A DNA stretch of 64,000 nt, from contig JAAKBF010000171.1 of NCBI GenBank assembly GCA_012656075.1, positions 1,240,001 to 1,304,000 on the forward strand. The letters run 5' to 3'. This document shows, piece after piece, positions 34,088 to 46,159 of this stretch. The number at the start of each line of letters is the position of its first letter. Position 1 is the stretch's first letter. This stretch comes from Phytophthora hibernalis (taxonomy: Eukaryota; Oomycota; Peronosporomycetes; Peronosporales; Peronosporaceae). Below the pieces are notes generated by a model, which was given only the letters and a program-made list of their open reading frames with translations, had not been told where the DNA came from and did not search any database. The translations under genes and the position numbers were made by a program.

Positions 34088-35441
34088 ATGCACGACTCGG
34101 ACGCGTCGGAGGGAGAGTTTCAGGCGGCGGTGATACCGTCTGTGAAGAAGGAGCGGCTTCTGGAGCGCAACGCGGAAGCTGGAGATGCTGGAGTCCCGTG
34201 GCTGTTGCGCAAGCGTGATTTCCAGGAGAGCGAGAACGACGCCACCAATAGACCACTGCAGACACCGGAGAAGCGAGTTAAACGTAAATATCGCAAGTCG
34301 ACGATCGATATCCGAAAGGTGAGGAAGGTTGCGTCAATAAATGCGTGTACTTAAAGCTGACGTTTCGCTACCTGTCCAGGAAGAAATCGAAAAGCTGTTG
34401 AAGGAACTGGCAGGGTTGCAAACGCAAATGGAACAGTTGAACACCCGCGCAATGGAGCCATACACAACCTATCAGGCGTATAATGATGCGGCTGTCGCAA
34501 GCAAAGTGCTCCGCAGTGCCATCCAGAAGCAGCAGCTTGAGGTGACGCGCTTCCACGCGCTGATGTCCGAGTATTCCCTCTTTGTGAGTAGTAACTCCAA
34601 TTTGAGTATCAAACGACCACTGACGACCTTGTGATGGGTGTTTGTGCAGAGCATTCGTGTGGGCAGCCCAATTCACCAGGAAATCCACTTGCTAACGGAT
34701 AATAGCTCGCGTCGTGCTACTTTCATTGCGATGAAGACAAGGGCACTGCAGGTGGGAGCAAACTTTCTTCGCGACCGCTATCCAAGGATAAACCCATGCA
34801 AACCTATGAGAGAAGACCACGGGTATGAAGCCCCGAACGGCGATTTCTACGCCACGTACTTCTCCACTTCACAATTTGAGAACAGCGTCAAGAAGGTGTT
34901 CGATATCCTTCTCGGGTATTTCAGTAGCATCGAGATTTGTGTGTCGGAGAAGCTCGGCAACGTCACTATTCGCGAGGACGACGACAATTTGGCTCCCGGT
35001 GTTACACAAAATCGCCTCCTCTCTACGACGAGCGGTGGGCTGCGGATGGAGTCGAACACAGTCTACTTCTCACACTACGAAGGAGGTAGCGAACCGGGTC
35101 ATGAACACGGCTACGGACTATTCGTCGCCGACTTCGTTGATGAAGACGACCGGAGTCCCTACCACCCGCATGAACGTATCCGACGGGACTTCAGCGCCGT
35201 CTTGGAACTCAAATCCTACCCGATTCATCGCCGTATGAATGACACCAGGAATGTGACCAGCTCAAGCAGTGACGAAGAGGAAGAGAGAATCGTGGTGGTT
35301 ACACGATGGGTGCACAGCAGAGTGCATCACCCTCAATACGACATCCCGCTCTCCGGTTGGCACGAGATGCGAGAAAATACGGAGCGCTGGATTCAGACGC
35401 TGCACCACACGATGCTGGAGGGATATTTCGCTTGTAGTTAA
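34088..35441 (+). CDS. bZIP-like coiled-coil protein with oomycete-specific C-terminal domain
   Basis: Three exons, 34088-34318, 34380-34583 and 34650-35441, with 61- and 66-bp GT-AG introns, all phase 0, encode 408 residues. A basic patch EKRVKRKYRKSTIDIRK is followed at once by a Leu-zipper-like helix, EEIEKLLKELAGLQTQMEQL, as in bZIP factors. The remaining 260 residues form a domain seen in a large oomycete family (blocks NGDFYATYFSTSQFE, ICVSEKLGNVTIREDDD, RLLSTTSGGLRMESNTVYFS), possibly START-like. The split into basic, zipper and C-terminal parts follows the exon borders. A nuclear regulatory role is inferred, not shown. The start at 34088 lacks conserved sequence upstream. Confidence 0.8.
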
Positions 35442-36046
35442 GGCTGCGTATACAAGAAAATGCCGTTGTATTGGATTGGACCTCTTACAAAATCGGGATT
35501 TGTCGCGTTGTCTGGACTCACAACCAGAACGAGCATATATTAATACTGTATTTCTATTCTTGAATCGAAAATGGGTGAAGGGGCGACCAAAGTAAAAATG
35601 GATGACACCGATGCAGGGATGGCACAAAACATATTTAAATATTTTTACAGCCAATAAAAACAAAGCCGTTCGCACGGAACAGCTCGGGATTTTACTTTTG
35701 AGCTCGGCAAACTTAGTTTCAAAGCATATCATTTTTGGATACAGGAGTCCTGTAACAGGACGGATTGTTTTGGTTAGGAAATAACGATGCGAACGATTCG
35801 CAAATGGAAAGCGAAAAATAAGTTGACGCTAGATGTTTTGTTGGAGAAGTGTTGGAGGAATCCTATGAAACACTCTAACCACCAAGCTAGATATAACCAC
35901 AATTACTCGTAGTAGTTAAGGAATTATTTCGAGGTATATCATTCACACACCACTGTTATACTGTATACGGTGCTCGGTTACCGACGGTAACTTACCGAAG
36001 TGCGTTGCTCGAAGAAAGGAAAAATCCAAAATGCTGCTCAAACGGT
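35442..36046. other. Downstream spacer, no gene
   Basis: AT-rich region after the bZIP-like gene. No supported gene or repeat. Confidence 0.45.
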
Positions 36047-36236
36047 ACAACGACGGTGAAACTCGACCACCCGTCGACATTCATTTTCAATACAGTTGTA
36101 GAAAGGTCAGAAGACAAAAAACTCGCCCCCTACTGCGGTCTTAGCAGCAATTGGTAAAAACATAATTAATCTTTTCTTTTTACATCACACTGAAGGGGGT
36201 CGAGTTTTTGTGGGGTTGAGTTTCACCGTCGTTGTC
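36047..36236. mobile_element. Short MITE-like element
   Basis: Inverted ends ACAACGACGGTGAAACTC (36047 on) and GAGTTTCACCGTCGTTGT (to 36236) bound about 190 bases. A nested inverted pair, AAAACTCGCCCCC and GGGGGTCGAGTTTTT, lies inside with one mismatch. No coding sequence is present. Superfamily is undetermined. Confidence 0.5.
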
Positions 36237-36729
36237 TGTAAGTCATCTGCTGCAGGTAAAATAGGATTATAAATGATATCGTAATCTTTTATTCAAATCT
36301 TCTGCGGATGGGTCAACCGTCACAAATAATATTAGAGATCCCGATGATACTAATATGCATTTAATTACTTTTGAAACCAAGCACACCACGGTGAAGATCA
36401 ACGTCTTGCGGTCATTTTAAGCCCTTGTTGACCCCAGGTTGTCTAATCAGTTTTTCCGCAATGAGCAACCGAAAAAATATCTCCGACTTCAAATTTAAAA
36501 CCAAAATATTTTTATTAGTTTTTTACGCAAAAAGGGCGTCGCATCCTCCAGTTGTCCAATTGACGTCTAATTCGTCGGTCTCGAGACAGGAAAGCGAGCT
36601 CCATGGTTGAGAGAGTCAGGTTAATTTCGTAAATGAGAAAACGTTTTACGAGATTGCTAACATAGTTGGCAATGTCGTAAATACCGAAGAAAACACGCGA
36701 GTCGGAAGTCGTATCGGGAATTTACGAGT

Positions 36730-37170
36730 TTGCTAACATCCTCTAATAATGATCTTTACACTTACGGACCACAGCGATCGCTCTCAGGTTTTGCAACTCT
36801 GGCTGCTATCACCTCCGTCGTGCTGAGCTACGTACCTTGGTCACGCGCATGGGCCATTATCGGCTCCTTTTTGGCGACTGCACTACTTGCTGGTTGCTGG
36901 AGTTGTGTCCTCACGTACACGCCCGTGTACTTCGCGACAGTGCGTCGTGGACGAGGAATGGGCTACGCTATTGGAGTCAGCCGCTTAGCCGCTGTCGGTG
37001 GATGTTACCTGTACCCTCAAATGTTTAATGTCTGGACTTTGTCGGTACCGGTACTCTGCTGGATCTTTGGTGGCGTGCTGGCGGTTGTAGCTGTCGGCGT
37101 CGTACCGCACTTAGGCTACAAGTCGCTAGGTCGAGATGTTGGCTTAGAATCGTATGCCTGCGGATCATAA
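36730..37170 (+). pseudogene. C-terminal fragment of an MFS transporter
   Basis: A 146-residue open stretch encodes three to four hydrophobic helices with the blocks VLTYTPVYFATVRRGRGMGY and AIGVSRLAAVGGCYLYPQMF and a final GYKSLGRDV. This matches the last quarter of a major facilitator superfamily permease of the sugar/SV2-like kind, where YTPE-F-T--RG-G-G is conserved. The N-terminal helices are absent upstream, so it is a truncated copy and probably not functional. Confidence 0.55.
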
Positions 37171-37850
37171 GCCGACTTAGAACCTGGCTTCAAGTCAAGA
37201 GTAGCGAAGAACACTCAATTGGAGCCGATAAGTATTGTAAAACAAAGTCGATAGCTTGATAAATGACATGAAGGCATGATGAGATCCTGATACACCTTTC
37301 TCCCTAATTAGTCGTGCCACTAGTGATCGAAAAAACGGTTCTAATCGTTTCTTAAACAAAGTTTCATTAACCATGTTTTTTATGCCGCGTTCTAACATAA
37401 AATAGCGATCGCCCTGAGTATCGGGTGCCTTCAGCCAGAATGCATTCTCGCTGCTGCCTCTGCGTACGAGTCTCCTTCCGCTACCTCTCTCTATCCCTCT
37501 GGTGTCTAAACTCTCACACTGCCTTTCCCTGTAGTCTGCATCGGCCACGTGTTTATCCCCGAGCGGCACGTGGACCTGCGCCTGCTGGACATGCGCCCGC
37601 ACAGGATGCGCTGGGGTGCGGCAAGATGTGCTGCAGGACTGCTATTTCAACCTCGTGGACGTCATCACTCCACGGCGGACCTGAATGTTTTCAATGATCG
37701 CAATCTCGTGGGAAAATAAACTTCGTGTTCAATTGCATCTTGGGGTGTGGAGTGGTGAGCCCCAACCACCGCCGATACACAACCCGCGAAATTCATCCCC
37801 AAGTCGAAGCCGATAAACGCGCTGGAGTACCGTGAGCGCTAGGCACTCGA
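37171..37850. other. Spacer with an unassigned exon-like stretch
   Basis: At about 37530-37684 the plus strand reads FIPERHVDLRLLDMRPHRMR and, with a frame change, DVLQDCYFNLVDVITPRR before a stop. This looks like the C-terminal exon of some protein that I do not recognise. The rest shows nothing. Confidence 0.3.
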
Positions 37851-38744
37851 CTAATTCGAGGGCAGCCGACACATTAACCTGGCTAAATTCCGCGATCGAG
37901 CCGCCGATAACGTGGGATACCCTTCGAATGTATTCGACAACCACCTGCCCATCAGCTTTATCACCAAGCGGTCTGCTCCAGAGTTCAATAGCTCCGTGGC
38001 TCCTCCAATTCGCACTGAATGGGTTGAATACAGCTTAGCATTTAAGCCCCCGACACTTGCTGCCTGTTTGAGCGCAGTTGTCACTTCCTCCGCGGTTATA
38101 CCTGACGCGACTCCGGTTGATAAGGCGGGCTGGTCAGGTATTGTAGCAAATGCTCGAGCCCCTTTCAGGATCCATTGAGCTGCCTCGACCGGGCACAGTA
38201 CTTCGTCTCCTGTGGACAATTTTCCGTTTGATCAATTTGCAGCAACCTCGCGGGCAACTTTTGTGGGGCGGGCTGTTACTTGCCTTCTTTTTCCTTTTGC
38301 GCAGATCCGAGTATCTGTTTATCGGCAGAAAGCATCACCAGTACGTGCTTCGGCTGGGAGATTTGGTTTTTCAAGACGAAAAAGGACAAAAGGTGCAACC
38401 AAGGCAAGCAGACGTGGTGGGAATTCCTCTTTTAGGCCCAATGACAGGCTGTTGCTTGAGGACGGGATCCGTAAATCGTCGGATGCCGCGCAACAAAATC
38501 GCGTGTCCTGCATTGACACCCGGATCATATCCGGCTGTGTGCTTGTGAAACCACACCGTTTACTGCAAATAGTGGTGTAGGTGTTCCCGACCCCGGCTCG
38601 ATTCATGCCGTACCGCCAAAGGTACACCGCAAACGAACCCAACTGCGACGCATTTGCATCGATCTTGTCACGTGCGAGCCATGGATGGTAGCCCATGAAC
38701 TCGCACCACTTCCACCACTGATCCCAAGAACGACGGTACTGCAC
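37851..38744 (-). pseudogene. DIRS tyrosine recombinase with an inverted middle
   Basis: The minus strand encodes the N-terminal part (WDQWWKWCEFMGYHPWLAR, then HKHTAGYDPGVNAGHAIL and RRFTDPVLKQQPV in another frame). It also encodes the C-terminal part (GDEVLCPVEAAQWILKGA, HSVRIGGATELLNSGADRL, MGRWLSNTFEGYPTLS with the nucleophile Tyr). The segment between them, about 38205-38445, is missing on this strand. It is instead encoded on the plus strand (IFRLINLQQPRGQLLWGG, LLRRSEYLFIGRKHH, VLRLGDLVF), including the first catalytic Arg. This indicates a local inversion that destroys the enzyme. Confidence 0.65.
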
Positions 38745-38970
38745 ACGAGAAGTGTCGGCTAAAGCCCCCGCTCGGAGAAATGCTCGAGAATTTTCTTGCG
38801 CTCAGCGGGACTGTGACCTGTGTCCAAGCAAACGACATGTCAGCAAATGAACGCGACATCTCCTCGGATTGCCACACCCTGCTTCCTGCGTCTGCGATGA
38901 CATTGTCGACACCAGATATATGACCCGCTGACGAATAAAAATTGTAGCGCACTTCTAAAATGCCGACAAT

Positions 38971-39471
38971 TCAAAGCAATAACTGAGCGAATGGGTTTCG
39001 ACTTGATCTTCGATTTGCCCACGCCACAGCAGAAGTATTGTCAATCCAGAATTTCGTATGAGCCTGGTCGTGCTTCCCGGACTGCGACCAATGCGAGGCC
39101 CACACGATAGCCGCAAACACTGCACGCATCAGTTCGCGAATATTAATGCTGAACTCGACGGAAACAGACGCATTAAAATCTGCGATCAGCTTTCGTTCTT
39201 CTGCGTCAAATTCCACTTGCAGATATTCCTTGCGTGCAGGCCAAAGAGCGGAAAGTCCACGATCACTAGCGTCCATGTAAATATGGTTGTCGGGGCCTTT
39301 GCATCGACGAATCGTGTCAGCGGTACTGAGTTCAATCCTCCAACTCGTAAAATTGCGGCAAACCAGTGCAGGTCCTCCCGAACCTCCTCTGGAATCAATG
39401 AAGGGTGAAATCGAGTTGTATTTCGTGCCAGTGACGAGATCCGTTGGAAAATGGAGTAGCCGTGCGCACAC
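38971..39471 (-). pseudogene. DIRS RNase H
   Basis: An open 166-residue stretch with the three acidic positions of RNase H: IYMDASDRGLSALW, then INIRELMRAVFAAIVWASHW, then KFWIDNTSAVAWANRRSS. It continues, in another frame, with AGHISGVDNVIADAGSR, which normally joins RNase H to the recombinase in DIRS elements. Confidence 0.7.
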
Positions 39472-40661
39472 ACGTGGCTACGTGACGGAGACTCCCCAGC
39501 AATTTATTCAGCTGTGTTTTCGATGCAGATGTAGCTGATTGCAGTGCGCCCACTCGTTGTAGCGCTTTAGCAACTTTGTCAGCGGGCATTGATAGCGTCA
39601 TCGACTTGAGGTTCCACTGAAGACCGAGAGCCTTGCCCTCCGTAAACCATGGCGTGAATTTTTCCTCGTTACACGCGTGATGACCCAGAATCGTCACCAT
39701 TGATGTCCGAAGAGATAAACTTGCCTCGGCCAACCGAGATCCAATGTCCGGCTCGATACAAATATGATCATCACACCACGCCTTGCCATCAAAAATTTCC
39801 GTGCCAGACCGTGGTTGAAAAGGCCAAGTCGGTACAGCATTTTAGTGTAAGTGGACAATCGCCCCTCCTGCTGCCCAGTAGTGCCTTGGAGAGTCTGTCC
39901 AGCCAAAAGGACAAGACAAATCAATTACGAGAATTCCGAGCTCCGGAATTGTTCCGGCGAATCGGCCTGCGGCCTCAGCTGCTACTGGTATATTGCGAAA
40001 AGCCCCTATAACATCTCCAGTGGACATTCGAGCTGAACCCGGAGAGCTATCTTCCACTCGTAATATCTGCCTGGCCAGAACTGCTGCACCATCATAAGTG
40101 ACCTCAATTGGACTACCCTCCTGTGCGTGGTCGTTTACTGAATCTCCTTTTGGACACGACAAGTCGTGCAACTGCAGTAATGTCTGCATCTCCTTTCTGT
40201 ACTGCTCCAAACGGACTGCAAGTGATGACATTCAGCGACGGGAGCAGCCCAATATCCAGAATTAAATAACGGTCTTCGTCTTGGCCCTTTCGAAGACTCT
40301 TGACCACTGCGTTTAGAGCTCGTAAAGCAGATCCATGGTTTGGCGGGGGTTGTTTCTGCTTCGGAAACGATGCTGACCACGAAGGTACTCCGTGGGTAAC
40401 AATGTCGCGCCATTCCTCCTTATATTTGTACGTACGCCAACTCGGTAAATGGTCGGGAATCGACAAAGCCTTATTAGGCCGCGGGTCCTGTGATGTTTCA
40501 CCCCGAACCAAACGAATAAAATCCGGGAGGCTCATTTTCGACCTCCTAAGCACCTCACTATAAGCAACCTGCTTAGCCCGGTCGATCTGAAATTTCAGCG
40601 CTCCGTTCGACAATGTTGAAACTGGGCTTGAGGTCGGAGGTGCCACACCATAGTGCTTCAT
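39395..40661 (-). pseudogene. DIRS reverse transcriptase
   Basis: The blocks appear in order but in several frames: ITCSPFGAVQKGDAD, DLSCPKGDSVNDH, the motif-A-like MSTGDVIGAFRNIPVAAEAA, then FGWTDSPRHYWAAGGAI, the catalytic motif C written as AWCDDHICIE (an Asp-Asp pair), and the thumb ALGLQWNLKSMTLSMP followed by LNKLLGSLRHVATCV. These are diagnostic for DIRS-like RTs. Frame changes near 40140 and 39740 inactivate it. Confidence 0.7.
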
Positions 40662-40685
40662 GATCGAAACCAGGTCCGCTCGAGC

Positions 40686-41372
40686 TTATCCTTGCTGGAA
40701 GACTAGGAGTCTCTCATTCACGGCGAGCGTCAGTGTGTAGCGTTGTTGTTTTATCTCAATAAAGTGTTGCAATTGGCGTGTCGACCCTTTTGGCGCCCTG
40801 ATCACACCTCTGCTATCCGCCCTTCCCAGTCGAGTCGACTGTGGCGGCATCAGCAATTCCGGAGAGGATTTTCTTGGTGTGCTTAGTCGTTCTGCTTGCG
40901 AGCTGTCAGAATTTTCGCGCCGGTCCCCATACCGTGCTAGTGGCCGCGGGGGTAACTGAGAAGCTTGTGAATTCCACCGTGTATCTGTCTCCAAGCCTGG
41001 AGCGCTTATTCGCGCCCTTCTCACGCTCACCGCCGGGACAGCTTCGCCTATTTCGTGAAGCTGAGCCACTTCGGACTGACCGACCTGCCTGCAATTATCT
41101 TGCAACGGCAACACATCGCCTCCTCCGTGACTATGAGCCACATTGGGCCAACCGACCGGCCTGCAATTACCTTGCAGCGGCAAAACATGGCCCCCTCGGT
41201 GACATTGAGTCGCCTTGGGCCAACCGACCGACCCGCAAGTGTCAGGGCGCGGGACGTCCTCGCTTCTGCCTTGTCTAGGCATCACTGCGGGTATCTTGCT
41301 CTCGAGATTTTCTCCATTGTCTAGAGGTGGAGGCTTCTCAGTCGGCCTGAGGGTGGATGCCTCCTGTCCCAC
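40686..41372 (-). pseudogene. DIRS linker region with 24-residue repeats
   Basis: A 228-residue frame between gag and RT is Pro/Arg-rich and contains about three imperfect 24-residue repeats built on GGHVLPLQGNCRPVGW, reflecting a 72-bp DNA tandem repeat at about 41065-41240. It has no recognised domain and probably belongs to the gag-RT linker. Confidence 0.4.
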
Positions 41373-41384
41373 CTCATGGCCCTT

Positions 41385-43388
41385 TCACGTCTCCACCTGA
41401 TTCCTCGAGCCTATCGAGCTTGTGTCTCGCAGCCCTCCGTAAGTCTTGCTGATGAAGTTCTTCACATTACCGGGAAGTTTGGCAGGAACGAAGTGATCCC
41501 GATAATCGAATAGACAAGTGTCGCTCTCGCCATGACAACCATCAACTGATAGAAACTTCATACAGAGCTTTTTACCTTTTCGAATACGTAAAGCTGCGAC
41601 AACATCCTGAGGCACGGAAACCACGCCCTGGCGGGGACCGCTACAGCTTGATCCTCTCTGCTTGGGTTTCTTCTGGCGGGCTGCCGATTGTTTGGGTGTA
41701 GAGGTCCTCAGAGCTGCTTCTACCTTGAGACTGGTCACGCATTGAACCACACGCGCGAACGACTCATGATTGAATTGAAAGTGAGTCTTTAGATCAGCCG
41801 CAGCCTCGAGATCTTCTCGGGCGAGACATGATCAAAATGTTTCAAATCGATCATCAATCCATGCTACCAATTCTGGCACAGCTTCTGGCCCCTGCATCGT
41901 CTTCGTCTTACGTACAACGAGCAGGAATCGTCTAGCCGCATCGACCAAATCTGCCACAGCCTTGGTATACATCTCGTTCACCAGCAGTGAGAGCACTTCC
42001 AGGGCCGCTAAAACATCGGCAAGATCTCCCGGCGTCTGTGGCTCTGGCACCTTGTTCTTTGTCGAAACATCTGTCATATCGTAACGGCAAAAGTGGTTTC
42101 TTTCTACCTCCAATCCATTGGCGCAACGTGTCGTACTGATAGACCCTGAAACCCAAAATCCCACGCGAAGAATCCACGCGCAACACCAGGGTGTGGCAAA
42201 TAGTCGAAGTCTTTGGCTTGAGACTGCATAGTCTCCAAAAACAATTGAGCATCTAAGAGCGAGTACTTACCGTTTACCATGGCTCCGTGCACTGCTCCTT
42301 GTTGCCGGCTTGGTCTGAACTGCGACTTGGATTCCTTCCCCGCTGTGTACACTACGGAGCTGGAGCTTCCTTACTCAGATTAGCTTGCCGAAACGCGATA
42401 AGCTGGTCGATATCATGTACCATCTCAGGGTCGTCTCCAAGCCGTCTTCGTAACGAAGAGAGCCGCAACCCCTGGTCTTTAGGCGTCTGGAGATATGGCT
42501 CATCACGTCCCCGTACCTGGCAAACAGGGTTCGTCTTGACGTGTTCCAGCCGGTACCAGATCGTCGTCAGAGTCATAAAGCTGGGCCATCCGTTCAGAAT
42601 CCGTGGCTCTATGGTCAATTGGACTCGATTCCTCGGTAGCGCCCGTCTCGACCGGCGACGCGAACAAAGATTTAGCCACTGCGACGCCGGGGGGCTCGTC
42701 GCTTGCCGTCCTGGTAGAAAACAAAATTCAGAATATGTTCTATCTTTAAGAACTCGACCTGGGTGTTTCCGAGGTTGTAGACCGGCACAGCTTGACTCTC
42801 GTCCACCAAGCTCATCGAAAGCTTCTTGAGCACAGTTGCCGAGCTTCGACGGGCAGGATGGCCGACGCCGTTGAAGTGGTCATGAGCGGCGTGGTGGAGC
42901 TCTCGCATATCTGTGGGCATGATGTCAGCTGTTCCTCGCATGTGGCATGGACGTAGTGCATACGTCTCGAGGGCCAGATCCTGGAACTCTTCGTCGCCGA
43001 AGGCAAGGTCGCACGTGCCGTCAGTGAATGTAACCTGACTTGGTGAGGTTACTCCAGGTGTAACCTACCACCACTCCGTAGTCCCAAACCTTGGGCTTCC
43101 TACGGGGACCCGGGCTATGCACAAGGCACTACCAACGTAGAAGCCTATCCCGCTTAACGCTTCGTCTTCCGTTACCCCGCGTCGCTCTAGTTCCGTAGCC
43201 GCGCGCTGCGTCGAAAAAGCCCCGAGGTCCTCCCACCTCCCACTAGGCACCCGCTCGACGTCATATACGCCTTGATGCGCATCCGAGATTGTCTTGCCGT
43301 AGGCGTAGCCCGTTGTTTCGAGCGCATCAGGCTTGAAGAGGGCGTAGAGAGCGGTTGGGGCCATTTCAGTCGTCGATAGTCTTAGCAA
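41385..43388 (-). pseudogene. DIRS gag-like region
   Basis: Several open stretches on the minus strand. 43065-43388 starts MLRLSTTEMAPTALYALFKP. 41832-42164 is acidic and helical (ALEVLSLLVNEMYTKAVADL). 41385-41750 carries the basic tail and a zinc-knuckle-like CMKFLSVDGCHGESDTCLF, followed by a PxxLPxxVKxxI-like segment that is characteristic of oomycete and fungal DIRS gag proteins. The frames do not join without several corrections. Confidence 0.55.
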
Positions 43389-44020
43389 ATGTCCGAGAAG
43401 TTTGTTTTATTAGCGGCCTCTGCAACCGATTTATAATTAATGACCTCAGAATGCCCATGCTTGACTGGGCATTCGGAGCGTCCACAACATATATAAACGC
43501 ACCACAGAGAACACTTGCCAGAGTCAAAGTAAGGAATTGGGCATTTGGGAAGACAAACAGTGTTGTTACCCCTGTTGAAGATGCAGACGGTCTACTATTT
43601 AGCTGGAGCGGAGGTGAGCTCAGCTCTGAATAGCTACTCTACGAAGACGACATGGAGCTCTATATGAAGATATGCCAATACACAAAGCAGGCGCAGATAG
43701 TGGCTGTTACGGCCGAAGCAAGGCAAACTACAGTAGTTCTGCATATACATCGTTCATAAAGGATACTACCGTCCCTTGCATCACGTCCAACGCTTTTTCA
43801 GACTGCATATGATTACGAGATTAACCCGCGATTTATGTACAAATTAGTATGACCCGATGCAGAAATAGCCACAATTTAACCCATTGCAAATCCTCTATGA
43901 TGATTTCTTTACCGCCCAATTCCACAGAACAAAGCAATCTGTTTTCACAATAACAGGAAATGCTGGTACAGTTTAGTTCTGCAAGCGGTGGTTGACTGGA
44001 GAGGAATATTCCTCTGATGT
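43389..44020. other. Spacer, no gene recognised
   Basis: Between the DIRS gag region and the first Harbinger fragment. A plus-strand open stretch to 43633 has no recognisable domain. Direct TGGGCATT copies near 43463 and 43537 are the only repeats seen. Confidence 0.4.
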
Positions 44021-44029
44021 CGCTTACAC

Positions 44030-44376
44030 AAGTGTTCACTACTTTATTTGGGTGTCTCCGGTTACCAATCCAAAATGTACATGGTTATTACGTTTGATAT
44101 TGCGGAAACCCAGGATGTTGTTTGGGAGCGCTCAACAAGAGGCTCAGTCATGCTCGTTACCACGTGGAATGCGCGTTTGGACAGATAAAATGTCGATGGC
44201 GTATTTTACTGAAAGGAATAGGGCAGGACATAAGCATGGCTCCCGATATCATTCATGTTTTGTGTATCATTCAGAACTTCTTGTTGGAGCATACAGACTC
44301 GTTCGCCATCAGTCAAGAACAGCAAGACAACTTCTACAACATTACGAGTCACGATTTCATCACCCTGAAATGGTAG
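44030..44376 (+). pseudogene. PIF/Harbinger transposase, C-terminal fragment 1
   Basis: The plus strand encodes GALNKRLSHARYHVECAFGQ, then IKCRWRILLKG and an alpha-helical end. This matches the third catalytic region of DDE_Tnp_4 transposases, where the acidic residue lies in VE-AFG-K-RWRIL. The first two Asp regions are not present upstream. It faces the SANT-like gene remnant at 44528-45007 tail to tail. Confidence 0.6.
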
Positions 44377-44527
44377 TTTTTGGATCTGTTAGTGGAAATC
44401 TCCGCGATAAACTGATGAAATGATTTAAAGTTAAACAGCAGCGTGAAAACTCATAACACATTATAATTCAATACGAGCCATGTAATCCCATCTGTGCAGT
44501 GCGTGTCACTTGTCTGTGCAGTGCGTA

Positions 44528-45007
44528 TCATTCCTTTGGTATTGCGTTCAGAAACACTTGCATCATAGCCATCTGATCGACATGCTGTCGGCGGCGCTCC
44601 TGTATTTCTTCCCGTTGCATTCGATTAAACTGGGCAAAAATGCAAAACCGACGATCCTTGTTCGTGGTGAACACGCCCGCGTACCTTAGTTCCTTCTTCT
44701 CCTTCTTGGGCAAATCAAACCGGGTTTGCCCGTGCTATCAGCGATTCGATTTTACGTTGACGTCTCTGATGAAACAAAACATTTCGCGTAGCGATTGCAG
44801 CTTGTCTTCGACAGCGTTTTTAGAGCGCGTAGATCTTGGAAACGACGTCTGGAATGCTTCAATGGCCCGCGCGTTGGTCGTACCTGTTATTTTGTCCTTA
44901 GGTATCCCTGTCATGTCCACATCTCGCCATGCACAAACAAGGGCCAGCGTGTCAGCTTTAAACCACTTACGTTTCGCGAAAGGTGCGGTGTATGACTTCT
45001 CTGGCAC
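44528..45007 (-). pseudogene. Myb/SANT-like Harbinger accessory protein remnant 1
   Basis: The minus strand encodes KRKWFKADTLALVCAWRDVD, NARAIEAFQTSFPRSTRSKN and AVEDKLQSLREMF, the pattern of Myb/SANT-like DNA-binding partners of Harbinger transposases. After a frame break it continues to MPKKEKKELRYAGVFTTNKD with a basic helical tail. Two pieces (44738-45007 and 44528-44713) need one join. Confidence 0.5.
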
Positions 45008-46130
45008 AGGAGGCTCCGTCGGTGGAGCTTGCTGCTCGATACTTAGAGGATGTGGGTCGATTCCATCTCAGCTGCGGAGGTGAAGGGATTTGTGTACTCT
45101 ATGACGTGGGGCTATTCGATTGTACAAGTTCCAGATCCCAGGGTGCTTCTGACGTCCCTGGGGTAATGGCACTGAAACGAGGTACCCCCTGAAGTTTTTA
45201 GCGTCTTTTCAATGGTTTCGGTGTAAAACATGGTGATGCTGAACTCGTTTTTCTTGGAATCTGACAAAAGGTCACTTTTTTGCTCAGGTTTCAGGTTCCC
45301 ACTGTTGTCTGAACAGGACCAGTGATCCTGGATCTGATACTTTTAGAATATGTCGGGAATAATACTTAATAATACATATACATATCCTTAAAGAATAAAT
45401 ATTTGTCCTTTGCTTGCATTTATCTTGTCATTTTGTCACATTTTGTCCTTTTCAGTAGATTTGCCGTCATATTTGTGGGGTAAAATCGAACTTCAGTACT
45501 CTGCTTTTTAATTTATAAAGCAGGCTGCTCACGCCGTAAAATAAGGTTGGTTAGGGTACCCATCATTGGTTCGCTTGTTTTGCTGAGCACAGAGGCGCTA
45601 AGGACTGAAGATGAAGGGTTGATGCTGGTGGTTGCGGTGAAGAAGAGCGCCGTGCTGCTGGTGATTATGATGCCGGTGGCAGTGAAGAACCACCTGACGC
45701 TACCGTTGTTGGTGGCAGAAGTGGAGAAGAACATGGCGCTTCTGCCTGAGAAGGTGGCGGGGAAGGTCACATGAGAAATTGACGCTGTCGGTGTCGGTGA
45801 AGAAAAATTTGTCGCTGTTGCTGGCGCCTGCAGCGGCGCCGTAGAAATTGAAGCTCCTAATGTCGCTGCTGATCACGACGGAGGAGTGCAGATCAGCATC
45901 GCGACGCCGTCCGTTAGAGCGAGGACCGCATCCCGTCTTCGCGATCTATGAGGAATCCGATCATGACCAAGGGTAGTACAACGCCGGCATTTTACGGCTT
46001 GAGAAGGATCCACATATTAGACGATGTAAGTTCCAAGAACACGAAGGCGAATGCAATTAGGCTTGTAGGTGCTGGTTTTTTTCTGACATGTTCATTGTAA
46101 CCTTGCCTTCTATTTTATGCCGCAAAGGGA
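45008..46130. other. Spacer, no gene recognised
   Basis: About 1.1 kb. A Val/Leu/Lys-rich open stretch at 45547-45774 looks like low-complexity sequence from a GGTG/GAAGAA-rich region, not like a protein family. No repeats of note. Confidence 0.4.
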
Positions 46131-46159
46131 ATTTCCTGCATTGAGCGGGGCACAACTCC

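Larger units (their letters stand above)
37851..43388 (-). mobile_element. Decayed DIRS-type (tyrosine-recombinase) retrotransposon
   Basis: In minus-strand order the element carries gag-like (43388-41385), reverse transcriptase (40661-39395), RNase H (39471-38971) and tyrosine recombinase (38744-37851) regions, which is the order expected of DIRS elements. There is no integrase and no LTR. Many frame changes and stops occur, so it is inactive. I did not find the split terminal repeats that DIRS elements use, so the outer borders are approximate. Confidence 0.75.
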
